Shown here piece after piece: positions 55,116-64,000 of a DNA stretch of 64,000 nt. Location: NCBI GenBank assembly GCA_029216955.1, contig JANAVB010005598.1, positions 1,801,327-1,865,326 on the forward strand. Reading direction: 5' to 3'. How positions within the stretch are numbered: position 1 is the stretch's first letter; every line of letters starts with the position of its first letter. The DNA is from Iris pallida (Eukaryota; Streptophyta; Magnoliopsida; Asparagales; Iridaceae). The notes beneath the pieces are model-generated. The model searched no databases and was not told the origin of the DNA. It worked only from the letters and a program-made list of their open reading frames with translations. Position numbers and translations under genes: made by a program.

Positions 55116-57704
55116 TGTAATGCCTGTGGTTCATATTACGTATTTCTGGAATACATGTACGTATTTATTCTTGTATTGCATGATTTCTTTGCTTAATTTC
55201 CTCCCTGGGCTTGGTTTATTCTTGGTTTGGGTTGGCTTGGTTCGGTTTGGGATTGCTCTTGGTTCATCATGAACCAAGGGGTGAACCCCCTACCTACCAC
55301 CACCACTCATATTTATTACCTATTCTTCTTCTCTCTCTTCATTAATCTCTTCTTCCTTCTCCATTAAACCTACCACCAACCAAGAACACCCCTTAGGCAA
55401 GTGCAACTTGCTTCCACGAGAGAGCCCATTTTTATTGTTCCATTAGCTTCTCCTTATGTTTCTAAGACACATTGGAACTTGTCATTTTCCATTTTGAGGC
55501 TTTAATTTTTATAGATCTAGAAATTAGTTATTTTCAGATTTTGGTGGTTTTGATCTATCAAACTTTTTTGTTTTCAAGTTTTGATGGTTCCATATTGTAG
55601 AGAATTTTATTCTATCCAATTTTGACCTTTGAAAAGTTGGATTTGGACTTATTTTGACCAAGTTATGGACTTTTGAAGCTTTGGGTTCAACCATAGAGTT
55701 CTTGCTGATTTGGAGAAGACAGTGAGCAGTGCGCGAGCTTTTTAGCTTGCGTCACTGAGCTACGCGCGCCCTTTAGCGCAGCGCAGCCTGACTCATACGC
55801 TGTCTTGATGAGGAGTCGTATGGACCTCATACGCTGCCTTGATGAGGAGTCGTATAGAGTACATACGCTGCCTTGATGAGGAGTCGTATGGACCTCATAC
55901 GCTGCCTTGAAGAGGAGTCGTATGGAGTACATACGCTACCTTTTGGAAGCGTATGACTTGAGCGTAGCCTGACTTGAGCGTAGCCTGACTTGAGCGTAGC
56001 CTGACTTGAGCGTAGCCTGACTTGAGCGCAGTCTGACTCAGGCGCAACCTGATATTTAGGCGCAACTGGACCTGATCCTACTTACCCTGGATCTTCTACA
56101 GCCCTGTATATTGATATTTTATTAGATATTTAACGTCCATTTTATATCCTTACGCCTTTTGTCCTGAACTTGATAATCACGAACTTACTTGATATGTTTG
56201 GAACTGATAATTGAGCATGACGTGATAGTGACCCGTAGTGGTGCACTCCTGACATAATAACCTGACATGACCTGATAGTGGCCCGTCGTGGCACACTCCT
56301 GACAAGTACACTTGGCATGATAGTCTGACATGATTATCTCGAATAGCTGTTGCGACGGCTACCTGACATGACATAACCTGTAAAATTAATCTGGACACCG
56401 TGGGCGATTGTGTTTGTATAAATAAACCAGTCCTGTCTTACATCATGTCTAGGACAGGGACTCCTGAGTACCACGGTCAGGAGTACCTACTAAAATGGAC
56501 TAAGGCTAATAACTAGATTAATACATTAGTCATGACGAGATTTTCCAGCTACAGGCAATCCCGTTACCTGGGCACGCCTTGGGATCTGTAGCCTGCCGTC
56601 GAGTAGGGCACATTTCCAGCACACTGTCATGTGTTGCACCCTTCAAGCTACCTAAGGGTACATTCGTTTTCTGGACGATGTACCCACCTGAATTCAACTC
56701 TAATCTTTTAACCCGGGTAACCTGGATGGTCTACGGGGCTTGTGGCTGTGGAATAATCTTACTGCATCTTGTTAGTAATTAGGCTTGTGACAACCCTAGT
56801 TAGTTAAAGTATCAAACCGTAATTCTTGCTTGGCCGTGAAGTGATTGGACGGAGTCTAACCAGTCTAGTCTTGCCCTGATCCTGTTCCAGATTATTGAAT
56901 GACCAGAATGCTTGTATTTATTTTACCGATAAATAGTGAGAATTCCAAGTCCTGTTCAGACGAAGGGTTACAACCCCGGTCCTTGTTTGGTTTACGGGTT
57001 GTAACCTGGTTATCTGAATAGTTCCATGGTTATCTCGTCGTATATCATCCTGGTGTATTTCTTTATCCATGTTCTTACTATTAATTATATCTTGTACTGA
57101 TTGCTGGCTTTAGTTCTTAAGTGAAGCCTCCTTTATGGCACTTGCTCTTTCTGGGGTCTGACCCAGCTGGTTTTGTATGGCCAGATTTTGGAGCAGCTCC
57201 AGAGGATCTACCGACCTTCCTGCCAGATGGTGAACACTAGAAGGAATCCCGGCAACGAGTGGGTTTTATTTTGCTCTTCCACTCCCTTGTAAAAATATTC
57301 TTTTGAGACGTTTAGCCGACGAGCACCTGTTTAGCTCGATTGCACTTACTTACTGTCTGCCTACGGGCTGTAACATGATTAACAGATCCTAGGGTTGATC
57401 ATGTATGACTAAATTCTTGCTAGTCCTGACATTTTGTAACGACTAGCTTCATGATCAACTGAATATGTAATGTTTGGGATGCCTTACTATTGTATATTTA
57501 ATGATCATACATCTTATGACTTTTACTTACTTGCTTGTGATTGAGACACTAGGCTTGTTCATGACCTTAAGAGACTGTTGGCTTGTAGATAAACCCTCAT
57601 GTATCTAGACAGCCGTGACCGTATAGCGAGATGGATTCTATTTTATATACGTAGCTGGCTATGTCTGCCCCCGCTCTCCAGTATTCTGGTTCTGGGGCGT
57701 GACA
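55116..57704 (+). mobile_element. Element E, 5' LTR
   Basis: 2589 bp, TGTAATGCCTG...GGGGCGTGACA. It is homologous to the B LTR at both ends and in blocks (56440-57000 against the reverse complement of about 28500-28990). It lacks the ATGCGGCT array and has its own 34-bp and 16-bp minisatellites instead. The first 1300 bp matches 62702-64000 with scattered differences. Confidence 0.92.
55794..56050. repeat. 34-bp and 16-bp minisatellites in the E 5' LTR
   Basis: Four 34-bp units (55794-55929) plus a partial fifth. Each unit starts CATACG and has CGTATG near its end, so each can fold on itself; unit tails alternate ACCT and AGTA. Then come six 16-bp units (55955-56050) of the type GACTTGAGCGTAGCCT, the last two degenerate. 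The 3' LTR has only three and four units. Confidence 0.9.
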
Positions 57705-58001
57705 TGGTTTAAGTGGTGGCCCATGCAGGTCTTGTAAATCAAGATATGTGAGGGTTTACCGAATAGATGTTTCAATCAGTATTCATCCTTGATCTCTGCT
57801 CGTATCTTCTGAATCCCTGGATTCTTTTCCTGATCATATGCTTGTATCGTTGATCTGTCCTGGTCCTTCCTTATTGTTCCCTATGTCATCTTCTTCAGCA
57901 GCATTGTTCGTGGTCCTACCGACCAGCAAGATGGAGCACCTCCCGCGGACCAGCAACAACCTTGAGATCAAGCCTAGCATTCCGGAGTAGCCTCCAGAGT
58001 C
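57705..58001 (+). promoter_or_regulatory. Element E leader with 18-bp box
   Basis: TGGTTTAAG directly follows the LTR, then TGGTGGCCCATGCAGGTC at 57714-57731. The remainder is untranslated leader, alignable with the B leader. Confidence 0.68.
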
Positions 58002-59046
58002 GTGCCTTCTAGCGGAGAGCCACCAGTCCAGCCAGTTCAACCTGTAGAACATGATGACGGCACTTTGGTAGGACTCGTCAGGACCCTGATAGCTTCCCAA
58101 GACCGGCGTGGAGATGCCTTGCACCAGGCAGTGACGGATGCTTTGACCCGGGGTGGTCATCAGGGTAACAGCGCGGCCAACAGCTTCAGGCGCTTGAACC
58201 CTCCATTCTTCGACGGTAGTAAAGATGCTATTGCAGCAGATGCATGGCTTCAGGATACAGAGGTGATTCTAAAAGCAGCCAGGACCCCAGAGAATAAGAA
58301 GGTGGCCGTTGTATGCCTGCAGTTGTTAGATCTTGCCCGCAGCTGGTGGGCAGCGCAGGCCATTGGATTAGCAGCACCCATTGCTTGGGCAGTATTCAGA
58401 GAGAGATTCCAGACCAAGTATTTCGATGCCGTGGCTCGGTATGATCTGCAGACAAGGTTTACCAATCTGAAGCAAGGAGGCAGGATGGTCGACGGATATG
58501 CTGTCGAGTTTTCCAGACTCAGTCGGTTTGCTTCCACTTTGGTGGCAATCGAGTATGATAGAGCCCAGCGATTCCAGCAGGGACTTCACCTGGAGATCTT
58601 ATTGGCAGTTGAGCAGTTTGAGCATCAGACTTTTGATGCAGTCTTGAGAGCAGCCCGGAGGCATGAGTATACCTCCCAGAGGATTGTGGATAAGGCCGGA
58701 GGTCGGAAGAGATCTCACGGCCAAATGAATCAGTCTTCAGTACCGGCCCCGGCAGCCAGGGCTTTGACTATTGGAGCTCCGAGGCGAGCGGCCTCAGTAA
58801 CGTCGATTCAGCATTCAACTCCGACGCACCCTCAGCAGCAGAAGCAGAAGCAATCTTCCGCAGTGGGTCGTTCTCATTGTGGGAAGCCAGGCCATGTTGT
58901 GGCAGAATGTCGTAGGGCACAGGGATTGTGTCTGGCTTGTGGAGCACCAGACCATAGGGTTGGATCCTGCCCGAATAAGGGTGGTTCATCATCGTCCAAC
59001 CTTTCTAGCTCTTCGGTGAGAGGACCAGCTCTGGTCCAGCAGTAGC
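58002..59046 (+). pseudogene. gag: Element E gag
   Basis: 347 codons, open from 58002 to a TAG at 59044-59046, where B has CAG in a Gln run. The first codon is GTG; B has ATG at the aligned place, so the start codon is lost. The capsid region covers about residues 75-235 (DAWLQDTEVILKAARTP, WWAAQAIGL, FQTKYFDAVARYDLQT, FSRLSRFAS, QGLHLEILLAVEQFEH). In the first zinc knuckle the leading Cys is Arg (RSHCGKPGHVVAEC; B has CSHC). The second (CLACGAPDHRVGSC) is intact. The frame after the TAG continues directly into protease. Confidence 0.88.
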
Positions 59047-60524
59047 AGTATCCATTGTCGAGGCCCTTGCCGCCTCAGACCCAAGTGTTCCAGCAGCAGA
59101 ACCCCCAGCAGTATGCACAAGTCCAAGCCCAGAGTCAGAGCAGGCAACGAGGATTTCAGCAGAGGGGACCAGCACCCCGAGGGCACAGTCAGGCTATGGT
59201 GATGACCGTGGAGGAAGGATTGGCACTAGGAGAGGTAGTGGCAGGTACTATTCTCGTCAACTCCTTTCCAGCTTCAGCTTTATTTGATTCTGGTGCATCG
59301 TATTCATTTATGTCTGCACGATTCGCGACACGGGTAGGATTGGAGCCCGAGTCATTATCAGTAAGGCTTAATATACTTACTGGTAACGGACTTGTGGGTG
59401 TAGATAGAGTATTTTTCTCGTGTCGGATCGTAGTTAGCGGTAGAGAATTCCCCGCTAGATTGATAGAGTTCCCGATGGTCGATTATGATGTGGTCCTAGG
59501 GATGGATTGGTTGAGGAACCAGTATGCTAGGATAGACTGCCACATTGGCAGGGTTGTTTTTAGCATTCCAGGCGAGCCGGAGTTTTCTTTCTCCCGAGGC
59601 GAAGTTGACTCATCTTCTCCAGTATTGCGGATGGCAGTGGCAGCAGTTCAGTTGCCCAGGATAGTCGAGGAGTTTCCAGATATTTTCCCAGAAGAACTTC
59701 CAGGTATGCCTCCGGAGCGAGAGGTCGAGTTCACTATAGACTTGATTCCTGGGACAGCTCCAGTGTCAGAGAGAGTCTACAGGATGGCGCCGTCAGAGTT
59801 GGAGATATTGTACAATATGATTGAAGAACTCAGAACCAAAGGATTCATTCGTGCTAGTGGATCGCCTTGGGGAGCCCCGATGCTTCTTGTAAAAAAGAAG
59901 GATGGTACGTCTAGGTTATGTGTTGATTATCGTACCTTGAACTCAGTGACAATCAAGAACAAATACCCTCTTCCGAGGATAGATGACTTGTTTGATCAAC
60001 TCAAGGGGGCTTCAGTATTCTCGAAGATTGATTTGCGCTCAGGTTATCATCAGATCAGAGTCAGAGAGCAGGACATCCCGAAGACAGCTTTTAGATCGAG
60101 ATATGGGCATTTGGAATTCCTTGTTATGCCTTTTGGAGCAACCAATGCGCCGGCAGTATTCATGGACCTCATGAATCGCATCTTCATGCCTTACTTGGAT
60201 CAGTTTGTGATTGTGTTCTTGGATGACATTCTGGTCTACAGCAAGAGTGAGGTAGAACATGAGCAGTATCTCCGTATAGTTCTTCAGATCCTCAGAGAGC
60301 ACCAGTTATATGCCAAGTTCAGTAAATGCGAGTTCTGGCTCGATCGCATTTCGTACTTGGGTCATATCATCACTCGAGGAGGAGTAGAAGTGGATCCCCA
60401 GAAGATTGTGGCTATTGAGTCATGGCCAGTGCCCAGCACAGTTGCAGAGGTTCGTAGTTTTTTTAGATTGGCCGGCTACTACGGCAGTTTGTTTCGAATT
60501 TTGCTCGAATTTCAGCGCCATTGA
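59047..60524 (+). pseudogene. pol: Element E protease and reverse transcriptase
   Basis: The gag tail (Gln-rich) leads into protease [16 protein letters not shown] and [12 protein letters not shown] follows: [59 protein letters not shown] and [10 protein letters not shown]. The frame is open for about 489 codons. Near 60482 a single C is missing relative to B (CTACTACGGC against CTACTACCGGC), which shifts the frame before RNase H. It is the best-preserved coding part of E. Confidence 0.92.
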
Positions 60525-61207
60525 TGCAGTTGACCCACAAGGATGCGCAGTTTGCTTGGACAGCAGAGTGTCAGAATTCTTTTGAGCAGTTGAAGCAAGG
60601 CCTGATAACAGCTCCTATTCTCACGCTTCCAGATGGGACCGGAGGATTCTCAGTGTACTGTGATGCTTCAGACAGAGGTTTAGGATGTGTTCTGATGCAG
60701 CATGGGAAGGTAATAGCTTATGCATCACGGTAACTTCGTGATCATGAGAGGAATTATCCAACCCATGACTTGGAGCTGGCAGCAGTGGTGTTTGCACTTA
60801 AGTTGTGGAGGCACTACTTGTATGGAGACAGGGTGGAGATTTTCACCGACCATAAGAGCCTGAAGTATGTTTTCACCCAGAAGGATCTTAACATGCGTCA
60901 GAGAAGGTGGCTGGAGCTTCTTGTGGATTATGATGTCAACCTACAGTATCATCCTGGGAAGGCTAATGTTGTTGCGGATGCATTGAGCAGGAGAGCGGGA
61001 GTTTATTTTCTAACAGCGCAACCAGAGCTGTTAGCAGATCTTCAGAAGATGGGTATTGAAGTTGTTCTCCCTTCCAGTGTGGCCTTGATGGCCAGTATAC
61101 AAGTTCAGTCCACTATAGTCGAGAGGATCCGGATGGCGCAGTCGGCAGATTCCAAGCTTCAGCGACTCAGAGCAGAGTGTGAGGCAGGACGAAGACCAGA
61201 GTTATGA
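60521..61207 (+). pseudogene. pol: Element E RNase H
   Basis: [37 protein letters not shown], then TAA at 60731-60733 (CAA in B). It continues from 60770 with [34 protein letters not shown] and [13 protein letters not shown]. All catalytic acidic positions are present. The last codons ([11 protein letters not shown]) and a TGA at 61205-61207 mark another frame disruption before integrase. Confidence 0.88.
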
Positions 61208-62542
61208 ATTCATGAGGATGGTATACTTCGACATGGTAAGCGTCTTTGTGTACCCAGCGGAGATATCCGGCAGGAGATCATGTCAGAAGCGCACAGTTCG
61301 CAGTATTCTATCCATCCCGGCAGTACGAAAATGTACCGTGATCTCCGGCAGCATTTCTGGTGGAATGGCATGAAGCGGGAGATAGCTCGGTTTGTCTCTC
61401 GGTGTTTGGCTTGCCAACAAATTAAAGCCGAACATCAGAGACCGGCTGGACTTCTTCAGCCCTTACCGATTCCAGAATGGAAGTGGGAGCATGTGACCAT
61501 GGATTTTGTGACTGGACTACCTAGATCCCTAGCTGGTAGAGATGCTATCTAGGTTATAGTTGACAGGCTCACGAAAGTGGCTCACTTTCTTCCATTCAGA
61601 GTTGGTCAGTCGACGGCTCAGTTGGCAGAGATGTACCTCTGGCAGATTGTCAGATCGCACGATGTGCCAGTCAGTATCACCTCGGACCGAGATTCAAGAT
61701 TTACGTCGCACTTTTGGCGTAGCTTGCAAGAGAGTTTGGGAACTCATCTCCAGTTCAGTTCAGCATATCATCCGCAGACAGATGGCCAGTCGGAGCGCAC
61801 GATCCAGACTCTTGAAGACATGTTGCGGTCTTGCACACTTGACTTCGATGGTTCATGGAAAGATCACTTGCACCTGGTGGAATTCTCGTACAATAACAGT
61901 TTCTAGGCCAGTATCCAGATGGCACCGTTCGAGACACTGTATGGTAGGAAGTGCAGATCGCCGCTAGCCTGGGATGATGTTGGAGAGAGACAGATGCTCG
62001 GTCCAGAAATGATTGCCCAGACAGTTGAAGTGGTCAGGCGAGTCAGAGATCATCTTCGAGTTGCCCAAGATCGCCAGCGCCATTGGGCCGATTCTCATCG
62101 GCGCCCTCTCGAGTTTTCGGTCGGCGATCATGTATTCCTGAGGATTTTGCCTAACCGTGGCGTCATTCGTTTCGGCGTACGGGGCACGCTTAGTCCTAGG
62201 TATATAGGACCGTTTGACATTCTGAAGCGAGTAGGAGATGTATCCTATCGTTTCGCTCTTCTACCGTCGCTAAGCGAGGTGCATAACGTGTTCCATGTAT
62301 CCCAATTATGACGGTATATCCCGAACCCGAGCCACATCCTGGATCATTCGGAATTGGTTGTTGGTACCAACCTTTCGTATGAGGAGAGGCCCGTATCTAT
62401 ATTGGACCGGAGAGAGAAGATCCTCAAGAACAAGACTATCAAGTTAGTCCGAGTTGCTTAGGGTCATCACTCTTTGGGGGAGTCAACGTGGGAGCGTGAG
62501 GATGATATCCGATCGCGATATCCCGACTTGTTTGACTCGTAA
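61208..62542 (+). pseudogene. pol: Element E integrase with C-terminal chromodomain
   Basis: The zinc-binding region is intact (AHSSQYSIHPGS...RCLACQQIKAEH), followed by the catalytic residues in TMDFVTGL, SITSDRDSRF and GQSERTIQTLEDML. The chromodomain can be read near 62370-62542 (ERPVSILDR, then ESTWEREDDIRSRYPDLFDS) and ends at TAA 62540-62542. Stops compared with B: TAG for TGG at 61550, TAG for CAG at 61904, TGA for CGA at 62309, TAG for TGG at 62459. Each differs from B by one transition. Confidence 0.9.
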
Positions 62543-62701
62543 GGTATAATGTCTTTCTTATGCCTCATGCCTTCGATTCCCTGCTTGAATGAGTGATTGT
62601 CTGCCTAGTTATAGCTTGCATGTGATTAATGTAGCTTGTCATTGCTCCTCTAGCCTCTTGATTAAATTCTGAGGACGGAATTCTTTTAAGATGGGTAGAG
62701 T
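62543..62701 (+). promoter_or_regulatory. Element E 3' untranslated end, hairpin and polypurine tract
   Basis: AATTCTGAGGACGGAATT at 62665-62682 keeps the stem seen in D, with a G-U wobble where D has a Watson-Crick pair. AAGATGGGTAGAGT (62688-62701) abuts the 3' LTR. Confidence 0.78.
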
Positions 62702-64000
62702 TGTAACGCCTGTGGTTCGTATTACGTATTTCTGGAATACGTGTACGTATTTATTCTTGTATTGCATAATTTTTTTGTTTAATTTCCTCCCTGGGCTTGG
62801 TTTATTCTTGGTTTGGGTTGGCTTGGTTCGGTTTGGGATTGCTCTTGGTTCATCATGAACCAAGGGGTGAACCCCCTACCTACCACCACCACTCATATTT
62901 ATTACCTATTCTTCTTCTCTCTCTTCATTAATCTCTTCTTCCTTCTCCATTAAACCCACCACCAACCAAGAACACCCCTTAGGCAAGTGCAACTTGCTTC
63001 CATGAGAGAGCCCATTTTTATTGTTCCATTAGCTTCTCCTCATGTTTCTAAGACACATTGGAACTTGTCATTTTCCATTTTGAGGCTTTAATTTTTGTAG
63101 ATCTAGAAATTAGTTATTTTTGGATTTTGGTGGTTTTGATCTATCAAACTTCCTTGTTTTCAAGTTTTGATGGTTCCATGTTGTAGAGAATTTTATTCTA
63201 CCCAATTTTAACCTTTGAAAAGTTGGATTTGGACTTATTTTGACCAAGTTATGGACTTTTGAAGCTTGGGTTCAACCATGGAGTTCTTGTTGATTTGGAG
63301 AAGACAGTGAGCAGTACGCGAGCTTTTTAGCTTGCGTCATTGAGCTACGTGCGCTTTTTAGCACAGCGCAGCCCGACTCATACGCTGCCTTGATGAGGAG
63401 TCGTATGGAGTACATACGCTGCCTTGATGAGGAGTCGTATGGACCTCATACGCTGCCTTGAAGAGGAGTCGTATGGAGTACATACGCTGCCTTTTGGAAG
63501 CGTATGACTTGAGCGTAGCCTGACTTGAGCGTAGCCTGACTTGAGCGTAGTCTGACTCAGACGCAACCTGATGTTTAGGCGCAACTGGACCTGACCCTAC
63601 TTACCCTGGATCTTCTATAGCCCTGTATATTGATATTTTATTAGATATTTAACGTCCATTTTATATCCTTACGCCTTTTGTCCTGAACTTGATAATCACG
63701 AACTTACTTGATATGTTTGGAATTGATAATTGAGCATGACGTGATAGTGACCCGTAGTGGTGCACTCCTGACATAATAACCTAACATGACCTGATAGTGG
63801 CCCGTCGTGGTGTACTCCTGACAAGTACACTTGGCATGATAGCCTGACATGATTATCTCGAATAGCTGTTGCGACGGCTACCTGACATGACATGACCTGT
63901 AAAATTAATCTGGACACCGTAGGCGATTGTGTTTGTATAAATAAACCAGTCCTGTCTTGCATCATGTCTAGGACAAGGACTCCTGAGTACCACGGTCAGG
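62702..64000 (+). mobile_element. Element E, 3' LTR (partial, cut by window end)
   Basis: TGTAACGCCTG..., colinear with 55116-56490. Most differences are C/T or G/A, apart from fewer minisatellite units (34-bp: three plus partial; 16-bp: four). Confidence 0.92.
63379..63569. repeat. 34-bp and 16-bp minisatellites in the E 3' LTR
   Basis: Three 34-bp units at 63379-63480 with a partial fourth, then 16-bp units at 63506-63569. One 34-bp unit and two 16-bp units fewer than the 5' LTR, so copy number changed after insertion or during reverse transcription. Confidence 0.9.

Larger units (their letters stand above)
55116..64000 (+). mobile_element. Element E: Tekay/Del-type chromovirus (runs off window)
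   Basis: 5' LTR, gag, protease, RT, RNase H, integrase with chromodomain, polypurine tract and the first 1.3 kb of the 3' LTR are in order on the plus strand. It is closely related to B in coding regions and at LTR ends. It is inserted in exon 1 of element T's antisense gene; the left 5-bp flank is CCCAC and the right flank lies outside the window. At least six stops and two frameshifts, plus a lost gag ATG, make it non-autonomous. Confidence 0.93.

Overview
The window is intergenic DNA from a large, repeat-rich plant nuclear genome, most likely a flowering plant. I found no host gene. About 60 of the 64 kb is nested transposable elements, mainly Ty3/gypsy LTR retrotransposons, and most coding remains are broken. 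All calls come from reading the sequence by eye. Boundaries marked by LTR ends plus a target-site duplication (TSD) are firm; family names rest on protein motifs.

Layout. 1-7292: element A (minus), a large-LTR element with a capsid-less gag remnant, cut by both the window edge and a rearrangement. 7293-7790: a displaced gag piece from an A-like element. 7791-30454: element B (minus), a Tekay/Del-type chromovirus with decayed gag-pol. Its left LTR is truncated at 7791 and split by element C (8526-21185, minus, TSD TCATG), a LARD-like element with 3 kb LTRs and a non-coding interior. C is itself split by element D (14002-16777, plus, TSD CGTCC), a small gag-only element with an open 471-codon gag. 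30455-33954: a 3.5 kb island with no recognisable element or gene. 33955 onward: one end of a CACTA DNA transposon (H), split by element F (34083-47842, minus, TSD GCCAG), whose 4.2 kb LTRs are longer than its 2 kb interior. F's left LTR holds a solo LTR, G (35113-38471, plus, TSD GTATA). 48021-50189: AT-rich sequence with microsatellites. 50190-55115: a 5'-truncated Tat-lineage element (T, plus) with two RNase H domains and a downstream antisense gene that has two introns. 55116-64000: element E (plus), a relative of B with an intact layout but many stops, inserted in T's antisense gene and running off the window.

How the parts relate. D is an internally deleted chromovirus: gag plus the start of the protease is joined to the last codons of a chromodomain. 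A, B, C, D, E and F share an 18-bp box 8-9 nt after the 5' LTR and a hairpin-forming sequence just before the polypurine tract. A, C, D, F and G also share a roughly 90-bp LTR 3'-end module. This fits a mobilisation network in which coding-poor elements (A, C, D, F) kept the cis signals of chromovirus partners related to B and E. Premature stops that can be aligned between relatives are nearly all C-to-T or G-to-A changes, as expected after heavy cytosine methylation.
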